From: Blastocatellia bacterium UBA7656
GTDB lineage: Bacteria > Acidobacteriota > Blastocatellia > UBA7656
Length of the DNA: 64,000 bases
Assembly (NCBI GenBank): GCA_002483445.1
Contig: DLHY01000132.1
Coordinates: 1 to 64,000, forward strand
Direction: 5' to 3'
In this document: positions 33,353 through 42,040 of the stretch, piece by piece
Position numbering within the stretch: position 1 is the stretch's first letter
Layout: each line of letters starts with the position of its first letter
Notes under the pieces: model-generated
What the model saw: the letters and a program-made list of their open reading frames with translations, nothing else
The model's database searches: none
Told to the model about the DNA's origin: nothing
Position numbers and translations under genes: made by a program

Positions 33353-34354
33353 TCACCTGATGTCGAAAAACATCTGGATCGGTTCCTGCGTGCGGGGGCC
33401 GCCGCTCACATAAATGAATTCGTCTCTGCGATCAAACGCCCACGAAGGCCGCACACTCGGATCGCCTTCGCTAGACCCTGATGCGCGCTCCTTGCCATAG
33501 CTGACGGTCTGCATACGTCCGGCCTCGACGCCGAGCGAGACGAGGAACTCTTTGGCCGCCTGCGCGCGCCGCTCGCCGAGACCGATGTTATATTCTTCGG
33601 TGCCTCGCGGATCGCAATTGCCTTCTATGCGAAAAGCGATTGAGCGATTCGGCCCCTGTGTGAGCCAGGCTGCCGCGCGTCGGAGTCTGTTTTTGGAATC
33701 CTCAGTCAAATCGGCTTTGTCCAATTCGAAGAAAATTGCCTGAACCTGCTGGGCGAAGATCGTAGCGATGGCAGGCGATGAACTGACCGTTCTCGGTCGA
33801 TCAGGAGTGTCGACAGGCGTCTCTTCCGTGACGCTCACGCGAGTAGATGCCGATGCGTTTCCGCCCGGCCCTGTTGCGGTCGCGTTATAAGTAGTCGATT
33901 GACTGGGACTGACCACCCGCGATCCTGAAGAGGGAACCGTGCCGAGATCGCTTATAGTCACGCGCTCTGAATCAGTCGAAGTCCATCTCAGCGTCGTACT
34001 CTGACCGCGACGGATAGCGTCCTGGTCCGCCGAAATGGTTATGGTCGGGCGCGCGGCGCGAGCATTGACGTTGACCACTTTCGAGTCGGTAGCTTCCTTC
34101 TTTCCACGTTTCGCCACTGCCGTATAAGTAGTCGTTTTGTCAGGCGTGTAGACCTTCGAGCCTGCTTTATCGACATTCTCGCCGTTGATAGTCACGCTCT
34201 TGGCATCTTTCGAAGTCCAGGATACGCTGACCTCTTCGCCCTGCTGAACGCGGTCTCGCGAAACCTGAACCTGAACCTTTGGCTTGGCGCATCCCACGGC
34301 GCCGATGATCACTGACAGCGTAAAAATGATTGTCACAACTCTGGAAGCCTTCAT
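33353..34354 (-). CDS. pal: Peptidoglycan-associated lipoprotein Pal with two Ig-like repeats
   Basis: A 333-residue lipoprotein. The signal peptide ends in the lipobox 'IGAVGC' (Cys at about 22). Two similar beta-sandwich repeats follow, each with 'W-T-S-(K/T)-D-...-V-T-I' and '(T/S)-T-T-Y' signatures (about 25-97 and 98-175). The OmpA-like peptidoglycan-binding domain (about 205-320) carries 'IEGNCDPRGTEEYNIGLGERRAQAAKEFLVSLGV', where Asp and Arg contact diaminopimelate. Pal proper is about 170 residues; the extra repeats double its length and may extend its reach. It tethers the outer membrane to the cell wall with TolB. Confidence 0.92.
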   Translation of the reverse strand: MKASRVVTIIFTLSVIIGAVGCAKPKVQVQVSRDRVQQGEEVSVSWTSKDAKSVTINGENVDKAGSKVYTPDKTTTYTAVAKRGKKEATDSKVVNVNARAARPTITISADQDAIRRGQSTTLRWTSTDSERVTISDLGTVPSSGSRVVSPSQSTTYNATATGPGGNASASTRVSVTEETPVDTPDRPRTVSSSPAIATIFAQQVQAIFFELDKADLTEDSKNRLRRAAAWLTQGPNRSIAFRIEGNCDPRGTEEYNIGLGERRAQAAKEFLVSLGVEAGRMQTVSYGKERASGSSEGDPSVRPSWAFDRRDEFIYVSGGPRTQEPIQMFFDIR

Positions 34355-34434
34355 TGTCGTGTCTCCTTTCTGAAGAGTTATTTTGAATTAAAATAAAACA
34401 ATAAGCCTCGATGCAGAAGCCGTGCTTCATGCGC

Positions 34435-35736
34435 TTACTTCGCCCAGGTCGGGGATCGCCCGCCGCCGCGAGAAACCTGCCTTTGGCCGCTGCCATCTAT
34501 GTGCATCTGCCAGACTTCCCAACTTCCCGTCCGGCTCGATTGAAAAGCGATGTGACGGCTGTCGGGCGACCACGAGGGGCTTTCATTGCGACCCCGCGAA
34601 GTGAGTTGCAATAGCTGACCCGTCGCTACATCAGCGACGAAAATCTGAAAACTGCCCGCGCCGCCATAAGTGAAAGCGAGGTAGCGACCGTCGGGCGACC
34701 ACGAGGGCGAATCACTCTGACCTCCCCGCGCTATCACAGGTCGCTGATTGGCTCCGCTCGAATCCATGACATAGATTTGCGGCGAGCCTCCGCGATCGGA
34801 GATGAAAGCGATCTCACGCCCTGTTTTCGGATTCCACCGGGGAGAAATATTGACTGTCGACCGCGTGCGGGTGAGTTGTCGCGCATTCGATCCGTCGAGG
34901 TTCGCGACGTAGATATCCATCCCGCCTCCTCCGCCAATTGCGGAACTGAAAGCAAGCTGACCGTTTGGCGAAATCGAGGGAGATGAAGTCGTCGAATTGA
35001 ATCTCGTCCCTCCGACAAGCCCGCCGTCCGACGAGCGAACGACTATGTTCGGCACGCCGCTCTTGAAACTCACATAAGCGATGTGGCGACCGTCGGGCGA
35101 AAACTGCGGGAAGAGTAGCGACGGCCCATCAGAGGCAAAGACTCGCGCATTGAAGCCGTCATAGTCGGCCATCTTGATCGACCCGCCCGATACATAAGCA
35201 ATCTTCGATGTGGCGATTCCGTCGCGCCCCGTGAGCAACTTGACTATCTCATCGGCGAATTCATGAGCAATTCGACGCGCGTCTCCGCTGTGACGCGATG
35301 CGATGAGTTGCTGTCTGGTCTTCACGTCGTAGAGATACGTGTCGGCAGAAAGCGCGCCGCCCTGATCGTGAAGATTTCCGAAAGCGAGATAATCGGCTTT
35401 CACAGGATCACCGCTCCACTGCTCGAAGTTGAGCGACGCGGGATCAGGCAGAAGCGATTTCGGATAAAGGCTCTTTCCCACGAGTCCCGACACGGCTGCA
35501 AATTCCAGATCAGCCCACAGGACTTCATTGAATGTCGCTACCGCAGCGTTCGCTCCCGAAGCGCGAGCGACGAAATCCGCGATGGCGAGATTAGGCCCGT
35601 TGCCGGGTGTGACTATGATCGTGCCTACCTGTTTGCGAATATCGTCAGGCGGCGTCTCCTGCTGCGCGCGAATGGCGGGCGCAAGAGCGAGCGCGGCAAA
35701 AAGGATTATTGTAAAAAGTATTCTTGCGATTTTCAT
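34435..35736 (-). CDS. tolB: Tol-Pal translocation protein TolB
   Basis: A 433-residue periplasmic protein. A signal peptide (1-24, ending AIRAQ) is followed by the N-terminal domain (about 30-165) and a six-bladed beta-propeller. The propeller blades carry the repeated 'FSPDGR-x-I-A-(Y/F)' and 'SWSPD(G/S)R' motifs. It binds Pal and, through its N-terminus, TolA. It sits between the TolA-like and pal genes in the expected order. Confidence 0.94.
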   Translation of the reverse strand: MKIARILFTIILFAALALAPAIRAQQETPPDDIRKQVGTIIVTPGNGPNLAIADFVARASGANAAVATFNEVLWADLEFAAVSGLVGKSLYPKSLLPDPASLNFEQWSGDPVKADYLAFGNLHDQGGALSADTYLYDVKTRQQLIASRHSGDARRIAHEFADEIVKLLTGRDGIATSKIAYVSGGSIKMADYDGFNARVFASDGPSLLFPQFSPDGRHIAYVSFKSGVPNIVVRSSDGGLVGGTRFNSTTSSPSISPNGQLAFSSAIGGGGGMDIYVANLDGSNARQLTRTRSTVNISPRWNPKTGREIAFISDRGGSPQIYVMDSSGANQRPVIARGGQSDSPSWSPDGRYLAFTYGGAGSFQIFVADVATGQLLQLTSRGRNESPSWSPDSRHIAFQSSRTGSWEVWQMHIDGSGQRQVSRGGGRSPTWAK

Positions 35737-35784
35737 GTTGACTATCCGATGAAAGAGAAAACCTGCGAACCATTAAAGAGAATA

Positions 35785-36651
35785 TCATTTCGGATAGCGG
35801 AACCAAACCTCAGCGACGGCTTCCTGCGCTCCGCCGAGGAAGCCCGCAGGAAAAGGCGGCAGTGGATCGGACGCAAGCACCGCGCGCTCGGCTGCGTTAT
35901 TGACGAGCGCAAGCGCGCTTCGCTGCTTGATGTACCGAGGCGCGACCCGTCCGTTCGAGATTGAAAGTATCCGCCCCTCGCGTGAGATGCGAATGAGTAT
36001 GACGACGTTCTCCACCTGAGAGGAGTCGAGCGCGGGCGGATTGTAATTGCGGCTCAGTATGGATTGAATCAATCGCCCATAAGCCGAGCCTCCCGGCAAT
36101 CCCGTTCCACCCCCAAATCCGCCCCCGGAGCCGATTCCAACCCCGCCCCTCATCGCGGGCGTAGGAGTTCCATAACTCGAACCGACCTGCGCGGATGATG
36201 ATACGGACGCGCCGCGCTCTTCTTTTCCGGTAAAGATGCGCTCTTCGCGGGGCGCGACCGGGCGATCAGTTTTCATCGCATCGGGCCGCGTTTCCGCCTT
36301 TTCAGTCGGAGGCAGCAACGCTTCTTCATTTTCATTCGCGCGTCGTTCGGTTTCGACGCGGGCGTTGTTGACGGATGAATCCTCGTTGCCGACGAATGGA
36401 ACCGGCTGAGGTTTTGCAAAGCCGAGAATCGCCGACGGGTCTGCGACCCCGACTTCGACGGCCCCGCCTCCGCCCTCGCCGCCTTCACCCGGCCCCGCTG
36501 CGACTATCTGAGTCGTGAGGGATTGTTGATACCAGAGCAGGAGCGAGGCGATGACGATGGCGTGCAGTGCTACGGACAGAATCAGGCCGAGATGCGGAAC
36601 CGCAGTCTGATAACTACTTTCAGGTTTGCTCGTCGGCTTCATTGGCTTCAT
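35785..36651 (-). CDS. TolA/TonB-like energy transducer
   Basis: A 288-residue protein with a single membrane anchor (about 21-41, 'LGLILSVALHAIVIASLLLWY'), a flexible Gly/Glu-rich then charged periplasmic linker (about 50-200) and a TonB-type C-terminal domain ('GRLIQSILSRNYNPPAL', 'VILIRISREGRILSISN', 'AVLASDPLPPFP', 'VWFRY'). The long helical arm of E. coli TolA is missing; the linker is short and glycine-rich. By position between tolR and tolB it fills the TolA role, carrying proton-motive energy from TolQR to the outer membrane. Confidence 0.85.
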   Translation of the reverse strand: MKPMKPTSKPESSYQTAVPHLGLILSVALHAIVIASLLLWYQQSLTTQIVAAGPGEGGEGGGGAVEVGVADPSAILGFAKPQPVPFVGNEDSSVNNARVETERRANENEEALLPPTEKAETRPDAMKTDRPVAPREERIFTGKEERGASVSSSAQVGSSYGTPTPAMRGGVGIGSGGGFGGGTGLPGGSAYGRLIQSILSRNYNPPALDSSQVENVVILIRISREGRILSISNGRVAPRYIKQRSALALVNNAAERAVLASDPLPPFPAGFLGGAQEAVAEVWFRYPK

Positions 36652-36653
36652 CT

Positions 36654-37088
36654 TTATTTTTTCTTCACAGTTGGTTCCGTCACGAGGCTGACTTCCGCGC
36701 CCGCCTGTTTTGCGAGATCGAGGACATAGGCGATTATTCGATAAGGCGTCTCGCCGTCGCCCCGGACGTAGACTCTTCGCTCGCCCGATTGTCCAAGCGC
36801 ATCGTTGAGAAGCGCCGCGAGATCATTGACGTTTACCTGTTTGGCTTCAGACTTCGTACTCAAATAGATGTTGCCGTCTTTATCGATGCTCACGACGACG
36901 GATTTAGGTTTGGGCTGCTCGGCTTTGGTCTCGCGCGTTTTGGGGAGATTGACCTCGATGCCTGTCTGAAGAATAGGCGCTGTCACCATAAAGATCACCA
37001 ACAGCACCAGCATCACGTCGACGAGCGGCGTGACGTTGATTTCCGCAAGCGAAGTTTGAGTTCTGCCTCTTTGATCAGTGAATGCCAT
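36654..37088 (-). CDS. tolR: TolR/ExbD-family proton channel subunit
   Basis: A 144-residue protein with one membrane helix near the N-terminus. The family hallmark 'EINVTPLVDVMLVLLVIFMV' is present, with the proton-relay Asp near residue 24. The periplasmic domain ('VSIDKDGNIYLSTKSE', 'VYVRGDGETPYRIIAYVLDLAKQAG') follows. It starts next to the tolQ stop codon, so the two are coupled. It forms the stator with TolQ. Confidence 0.93.
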   Translation of the reverse strand: MAFTDQRGRTQTSLAEINVTPLVDVMLVLLVIFMVTAPILQTGIEVNLPKTRETKAEQPKPKSVVVSIDKDGNIYLSTKSEAKQVNVNDLAALLNDALGQSGERRVYVRGDGETPYRIIAYVLDLAKQAGAEVSLVTEPTVKKK

Positions 37089-37805
37089 TTATACATCCGC
37101 TTTGATGTAATTGCGCTCGATGAGGTTCAGCAATTCGAGCGTGAAGCGATCCATCATCGCGGTCATCGTTTTGATCTTGCCGAGAAAATAATTATAAAAG
37201 ACGGCCGCAGGGACTGCCGCCGCGATTCCTGCTGCTGTTGCTATCAGAGCTTCTGCGATGCCGGGGGCGACCGATTGAATCGAAGAAGTGGTGGCGGTCG
37301 TGAGTCCCTGAAATGCAATGACGATGCCGACAACAGTGCCGAACAATCCTATGAAGGGCGAAGCGTTGGCGGTCGTCGCAAGCCACGTCAGACTTTTTTC
37401 CATCCGGCTCAATTCATCGATTGCGGCGGATTGAAGCACGCGATGAATGGCTTCGAGGCTGTGAACCTGCCGCGAGACTCCTTCTATCTGGCTCGATATT
37501 TCGTTATAGCCCGACATGAACACGACGGCGACGGGGCTGCTGCGGAGCGAGTCCGCATCGACATAGACATCCGATAGCTTCGAGCGGCTGCGAAAGCGTG
37601 ACATGAATTCGCGCGTCGATTGCTCGGCTTTTCTCATCGCCGACCACTTGGCGATGATGATCGCCCACGAATAGACGGAGAACAAAAGCAGAAGTATCAA
37701 CACCGCTTTTGCGATGGGGCTTGCCCTCAGCAGCAGATCTACGAGTGAATGTGCTTCGGTTTCAGTCTGTATGAACGCAAGAACAAGGATGACAAGTATC
37801 TTCAA
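37089..37805 (-). CDS. tolQ: TolQ/ExbB-family motor protein
   Basis: A 238-residue protein with three membrane helices: about 30-52 ('AKAVLILLLLFSVYSWAIII'), about 145-165 ('TTANASPFIGLFGTVVGIVIAF') and about 180-205 ('APGIAEALIATAAGIAAAVPAAVFYN'). The second and third helices are the conserved TolQ/ExbB core. It starts with TTG at 37805, with AGGAG 8 nt upstream. It is the first gene of the operon, just downstream of a near-consensus promoter. Confidence 0.93.
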   Translation of the reverse strand: MKILVILVLAFIQTETEAHSLVDLLLRASPIAKAVLILLLLFSVYSWAIIIAKWSAMRKAEQSTREFMSRFRSRSKLSDVYVDADSLRSSPVAVVFMSGYNEISSQIEGVSRQVHSLEAIHRVLQSAAIDELSRMEKSLTWLATTANASPFIGLFGTVVGIVIAFQGLTTATTSSIQSVAPGIAEALIATAAGIAAAVPAAVFYNYFLGKIKTMTAMMDRFTLELLNLIERNYIKADV

Positions 37806-37832
37806 AGCCCGCTCTCCTTTTCCGGGAAGTCG

Positions 37833-37861
37833 ATTCTAAAGTGCGGCTCCACTCGTGTCAA
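37833..37861 (-). promoter_or_regulatory. Sigma-70 promoter of the tol-pal operon
   Basis: On the minus strand: TTGACA (37856-37861), a 17-bp spacer and TAGAAT (37833-37838). Transcription would start about 20 nt before the tolQ TTG codon. Confidence 0.75.
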
Positions 37862-37880
37862 ACTTCGATGCCTTTGAAGA

Positions 37881-37970
37881 TTAAGAATAGGACACGGATT
37901 ATTACAGATAATACGGATTGGCGCGGGTAATCCATATCTATCCGTCTCCATTCGTTTGATCCGTTTTCTA
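37881..37970. repeat. Candidate dispersed repeat between the tol-pal promoter and the PQQ-type gene
   Basis: The stretch contains several CGGAT/ATCCG words in both orientations (ACGGATTATTA, ATACGGATTGG, TATCCGTC, GATCCG) and small pairings such as GGATT against AATCC. It is non-coding and more AT-rich than its surroundings. It resembles short non-coding repeats scattered in some bacterial genomes, but one copy cannot prove that. Confidence 0.3.
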
Positions 37971-38047
37971 TTTGAGTAGTTGAAAGTCATGGTGAAAGCC
38001 GCTAATCTCTTGCAACCAACCGCAGTCATTCAAAAAGGAGCGCGATT

Positions 38048-39379
38048 ATGCGTAAGAGATGGGGCATTCTGATTTCTCTTTCACTTCTGATCAATCTTGC
38101 GGCGACTGCCAGCGACCGATGGCCGCAGTTTCGCGGCGCGGATTCGATGGGAGTCACCGAAGACCCGGCTCTTCCCGACACCTGGAGCGCGACTCAGAAT
38201 GTCGCGTGGAAGATAGATGTACCCGGCACGGGATGGTCTTCGCCCGTCGTGTGGGGCGACAGGATTTTCATCACTACAGTCGTCAGCAGCGTCGAGGGGG
38301 AGAAGCCTAAAAAAGGACTTTACTTCGGCGGCGAAAGGAAGGCTCCTACGGATGTTCATCGCTGGGTGGTTTACTGCATCGATTTCAAGACCGGAAAAAT
38401 ACTGTGGGAGAAGGAAGCCTCTCGCGGATTGCCGCCGGGACCGAGGCATCTTAAAAATTCCTATGCTTCTGAAACGCCCGTGACAGATGGTCAGAGAGTT
38501 TATGCCTATTTCGGAAACGTGGGTGTCTTCTGCTATGACTTCAAAGGCAATTTGGTGTGGTCGAAGAAGTTTGACGCGGTTCCGACTCGATATGGATGGG
38601 GAACCGCCGCTTCGCCCGTTCTCTACAAAGACAAGCTGATCATCGTCAACGACAATGATCAAAAGTCATTCATTGCCGCTTTCAACAAGGTGACGGGCGC
38701 CGAAGTGTGGAGGGCAGATCGCGCGGAAGCAAGCAACTGGGCTACGCCTTACATCTGGGAAAACGGGCAGCGAACCGAAATCATCACCCCAGGCACGAAG
38801 AAAGTTCGCTCCTACGATACGAACGGCAAACTGCTATGGGAATTCGCGGGGATGTCTTCGATCTCGATTCCGACGCCATTTTCGAAGTTCGGTCTTTTGT
38901 ACATCACCTCCGGTTATGTCGGCGATCAGTTTCGCCCCGTCTATGCCATCAAACCGGGCGCGCAGGGCGACATCTCGCTCAAGAAGGGAGAGACCTCGAA
39001 CGACTTTATCGCGTGGCATCTGCCGCAGGCTGGCCCTTACAATCCTTCGCCCATTATTTATGGCGATCACTACTACACGCTGCTCGACCGGGGATTTTTC
39101 ACCTGCCATGATGCGAAGACCGGAAAAGAAATTTACGGCAAGCAGCGAATCGATCCTGCCGCAGGGGCCTTCACCGCTTCGCCTTGGGCATACAACGGAA
39201 AAATTTTCTGCCTCAGCGAAGACGGCGACACGTTCGTGATTCAGGCAGGGGCGGAGTACAAACTGGTTGGAAAAAACAGCCTCGATGAATTGTGCATGTC
39301 GACGCCGGCCATTGCGCGCGGCAGCCTGATCATTCGCACAGGGTCGAAGCTTTACCGCATTGCCCGAAGCGCAAAGTAA
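38048..39379 (+). CDS. Secreted PQQ-type beta-propeller protein
   Basis: A 443-residue exported protein. The signal peptide (1-22) is followed by a propeller built from outer-membrane-assembly/PQQ-dehydrogenase-like repeats. It begins 'WPQFRGADSMGVTEDPALPDTW', the usual opening of this group, then has 'GTGWSSPVVWGDRIFITTV', 'DFKTGKILWEKEA', 'TASPWAYNGKIFCLSEDGDTFVI'. No PQQ-binding or catalytic residues can be assigned, so it is probably a binding or structural propeller. AAGGAG lies upstream of the ATG. The PotC-PotD fusion starts 3 nt after its stop codon. Confidence 0.85.
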   Translation: MRKRWGILISLSLLINLAATASDRWPQFRGADSMGVTEDPALPDTWSATQNVAWKIDVPGTGWSSPVVWGDRIFITTVVSSVEGEKPKKGLYFGGERKAPTDVHRWVVYCIDFKTGKILWEKEASRGLPPGPRHLKNSYASETPVTDGQRVYAYFGNVGVFCYDFKGNLVWSKKFDAVPTRYGWGTAASPVLYKDKLIIVNDNDQKSFIAAFNKVTGAEVWRADRAEASNWATPYIWENGQRTEIITPGTKKVRSYDTNGKLLWEFAGMSSISIPTPFSKFGLLYITSGYVGDQFRPVYAIKPGAQGDISLKKGETSNDFIAWHLPQAGPYNPSPIIYGDHYYTLLDRGFFTCHDAKTGKEIYGKQRIDPAAGAFTASPWAYNGKIFCLSEDGDTFVIQAGAEYKLVGKNSLDELCMSTPAIARGSLIIRTGSKLYRIARSAK

Positions 39380-39382
39380 AAG

Positions 39383-41218
39383 ATGGGAGGGCGAAACCGG
39401 ACAGGCTTTCTTCCGTCGGGCCTTTCTCTGGTCACGGCCTTCGTTTATCTGTTTCTCTATGCGCCCATCGTGGCGCTGGTGCTGCTGTCGTTCAATAACT
39501 CGCGCTTCAGCGCCGTCTGGCAGGGCTTTTCTCTCAGGTGGTACGCGCTCGCCCTTAAAGATGCGGAGTTGATCCAATCGCTCCGCACGAGCCTCATCGT
39601 CGCTTTTCTCACTGCCGCCATCGCTACGACTCTCGGCACGGCTGTCGCTCTGGCTCTCGCGCGATATCGCATTCGAATAAGATCGGCTCTCGAAGTGCTT
39701 GTCTTCCTGCCCGTGATAATTCCGGAGATCATCATCGGGTTTGCGACCGCAGGTTTTTTCGGGCTTGCAGGCTGGGCATTTGGCGTCAAGACGATAGTCG
39801 CAGCGCACGTGGCTTTCTCGATGTCTTACGTTATCTTCATCGTGCGAGCGAGAGTTGCGGGGCTGGATCCTTCTTATGAAGAAGCGGCGATGGATTTGGG
39901 AGCGACTCCTCGTCAGACATTTTTCAAAGTCACGCTGCCGATGATAATGCCGGGGGTGATGAGCGCGGCGCTTCTGGTGTTCACACTTTCGCTCGACGAT
40001 TATGTGATAACGAGTTTTGTGGCAGGGCCGGGTGCAACGACGTTGCCGCTGAGAATCTACTCGATGGTCAAGACCGGCGTGACGCCCGAAATCAACGCCA
40101 TATCGAGTGTGCTGTTGCTGGCGACCATTTTGATGGTCTTTCTGTCAGAGCGACTGGCCTCGGGCCGCGCGTCGCGATGGTCTATGTCGGCGGGGGCGGC
40201 TGCGCTGTTGCTGCTGGTGTTTTTCGCTTTCGGCGGAGGGGGAGCGAAGGCAAAGGGAGGGGAACTCAATATTTTTATATGGTCAAACTATCTGCCCGAC
40301 TCTGTTGTTGCAGAATTTGAGCGGCGTTATGAAGCGAAGGTCAATATAGAGCTTTATGATTCGAATGAAGCGATGCTCGCACGACTTCAGGCAGGAGGCG
40401 CGAGCTATGACATCATCGTGCCGAGCGATTACATGGTGGCGGTGCTAGGCGAGCAGGGACTTCTGGAAGAAATCGACCGCGACCGGCTGACGAATTTTTC
40501 AAACCTCGACCCGCAGTTCGTCGGCCTTGCGCACGATGAGGAGAATCGCTTCTCTGTGCCTTACACATGGGGGACTACGGGGATAGGTTATCGCAGGGAT
40601 AAAATCACGGAGTCGGTCGATAGCTGGTCTATTATGTGGGACAGCAGGTATAGGGATCGGATAACGATGCTTGATGATGTGAGGGAAGCAATGGGGGCGG
40701 CTCTCAAGCGAGAGGGGAGGTCTCTCAACTCGACTGACCCTGATGAAATAGCTGAAGCAGCTCGATTGCTTGGGGAGCAAAAGCCGCTGGTGAAGGCTTA
40801 CGACAGCGGGGGATTCGATCAGTTGCTTCTTTCGGGCGATGCGTGGATTGTTCAGGGCTACAACGGGCAGATTGCAAAGGCTATGGCAGAAGACGCGAAC
40901 ATAGGATATTGCATACCGAAAGAGGGCTGTACGCTTTCGGTCGATAATCTGTGCATACCGAAGGGGGCGACTCACAGAGAGCTTGCGCTGGAATTTATAA
41001 ACTTCATTCTGGAAGCGAAGATGGCTGCTGAGATATCGAACGGGACAGGATACGCGACGCCGAACCTCGCGGCGCGGGCCTACATAAAGCCAGAGCTTTT
41101 GAGCAATGAGGCGGCTTACCCGCCGAAAGAATTTCTTGAGAACTGCGAGTTCATAAAAGAACTCGGAGAGGCTATAAGTGTGTACGACCGCTTCTGGACG
41201 GAGATCAAATCCCGTTAG
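39383..41218 (+). CDS. Fused spermidine/putrescine-type permease and substrate-binding protein (PotC-PotD)
   Basis: A 611-residue fusion. Residues 1-265 are a PotC-type permease with six helices and the ATPase-contact EAA loop 'EEAAMDLGATPRQTFFKVTLP'. One more hydrophobic segment (about 272-290) acts as a tether, and residues about 295-611 are a PotD-like periplasmic binding domain ('LNIFIWSNYLPDSVVAEFERRY', 'YDIIVPSDYMVAVL', 'VPYTWGTTGIGY', 'WIVQGYNGQIAKAMAED'). Polyamine uptake is the family role. PotA (ATPase) and PotB (second permease) are not adjacent. The fusion keeps the receptor fixed at the outer face of the membrane. Confidence 0.9.
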   Translation: MGGRNRTGFLPSGLSLVTAFVYLFLYAPIVALVLLSFNNSRFSAVWQGFSLRWYALALKDAELIQSLRTSLIVAFLTAAIATTLGTAVALALARYRIRIRSALEVLVFLPVIIPEIIIGFATAGFFGLAGWAFGVKTIVAAHVAFSMSYVIFIVRARVAGLDPSYEEAAMDLGATPRQTFFKVTLPMIMPGVMSAALLVFTLSLDDYVITSFVAGPGATTLPLRIYSMVKTGVTPEINAISSVLLLATILMVFLSERLASGRASRWSMSAGAAALLLLVFFAFGGGGAKAKGGELNIFIWSNYLPDSVVAEFERRYEAKVNIELYDSNEAMLARLQAGGASYDIIVPSDYMVAVLGEQGLLEEIDRDRLTNFSNLDPQFVGLAHDEENRFSVPYTWGTTGIGYRRDKITESVDSWSIMWDSRYRDRITMLDDVREAMGAALKREGRSLNSTDPDEIAEAARLLGEQKPLVKAYDSGGFDQLLLSGDAWIVQGYNGQIAKAMAEDANIGYCIPKEGCTLSVDNLCIPKGATHRELALEFINFILEAKMAAEISNGTGYATPNLAARAYIKPELLSNEAAYPPKEFLENCEFIKELGEAISVYDRFWTEIKSR

Positions 41219-41227
41219 CGCGCTGCT

Positions 41228-41881
41228 CTAATTCCTCAACTGCGAAATGATGTCGTCATCCTTTTTCTCTATTTTGTTTCGAAGAGGCGTCGATTGTTCG
41301 CGGTTGATTCTGCCCGTGCCGGGGATCGAAGGATGTTCGCCTGAAAGACGGGGTTGTGCTGGGGTGATGGCTTTGCGTTCTGCCGTGACAGGTCGAGTGG
41401 GAGGAGCAGGCGGAGTATTTATCAATCGCTCCTGTGTGGTCGAGAGTCGCTGACTCGGTCGGGGAGCGGAGGGAGGCGCTGCTCCCGTCTGGTTGGGGTT
41501 GAGGCTTCCTGTTCCGCGCGGTTGAAGTCCGGGGTCCAGCAACTTCTGCCCGACTTTTGCGTCGATGATGGAGCCTATGGATCGGAAGAGTTTGATGATT
41601 CCGATGAGTCCCAGCACGAGGCTGACGGCATAGAAATAGGAATCGCCGGGCCGGATGAGATAGGATAAAATCGCGCCTATGATGAAAGCCACTCCGATGG
41701 CTGTCCCCTGTATGCCATCGCTTATGTGCTTGCGAGCGCGTCTGTACTCACGGTCGCGCACTGGATCAGAAACCACTATTCCGCCGCTGATGGCCTGGGT
41801 GACAGCGTTGAGGTTCATACCACAAGCCTTACAGAATTTCGCGCCTTCAGCAGCCTGTGTCGAACAGCCAGGGCAATACAT
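41228..41881 (-). CDS. Zinc-ribbon membrane protein
   Basis: A 217-residue protein. An N-terminal zinc ribbon ('MYCPGCSTQAAEGAKFCKACG', two C-x-x-C pairs) is followed by two membrane helices (about 60-76 and 82-100). A long Pro/Thr/Arg-rich disordered tail (about 115-217) completes it. Such 'zinc ribbon plus hairpin' proteins are widespread and mostly uncharacterised. It is divergent from the M16 homologue and convergent with the PotC-PotD fusion, 9 nt apart. Confidence 0.7.
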   Translation of the reverse strand: MYCPGCSTQAAEGAKFCKACGMNLNAVTQAISGGIVVSDPVRDREYRRARKHISDGIQGTAIGVAFIIGAILSYLIRPGDSYFYAVSLVLGLIGIIKLFRSIGSIIDAKVGQKLLDPGLQPRGTGSLNPNQTGAAPPSAPRPSQRLSTTQERLINTPPAPPTRPVTAERKAITPAQPRLSGEHPSIPGTGRINREQSTPLRNKIEKKDDDIISQLRN

Positions 41882-42040
41882 CTTTATCTCCTGATCTCTC
41901 TTATTCAGAGGAAGTCCCGCTACAACCGGGAGCGTGGGGCGATCTGTCGGGGGGCAAGGCTCAGTATAACACGAAAGGTTGACTGGCTCTATAGTATCTC
42001 GCTACACTCGATTTTCGCCCAGCCCAGGGAGGAAATTCTG

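Noticed and set aside
36567..37577. Long plus-strand open frame opposite tolR and tolQ
   Set aside because: It is the antisense of two well-supported genes and has Cys/Arg-rich nonsense composition.
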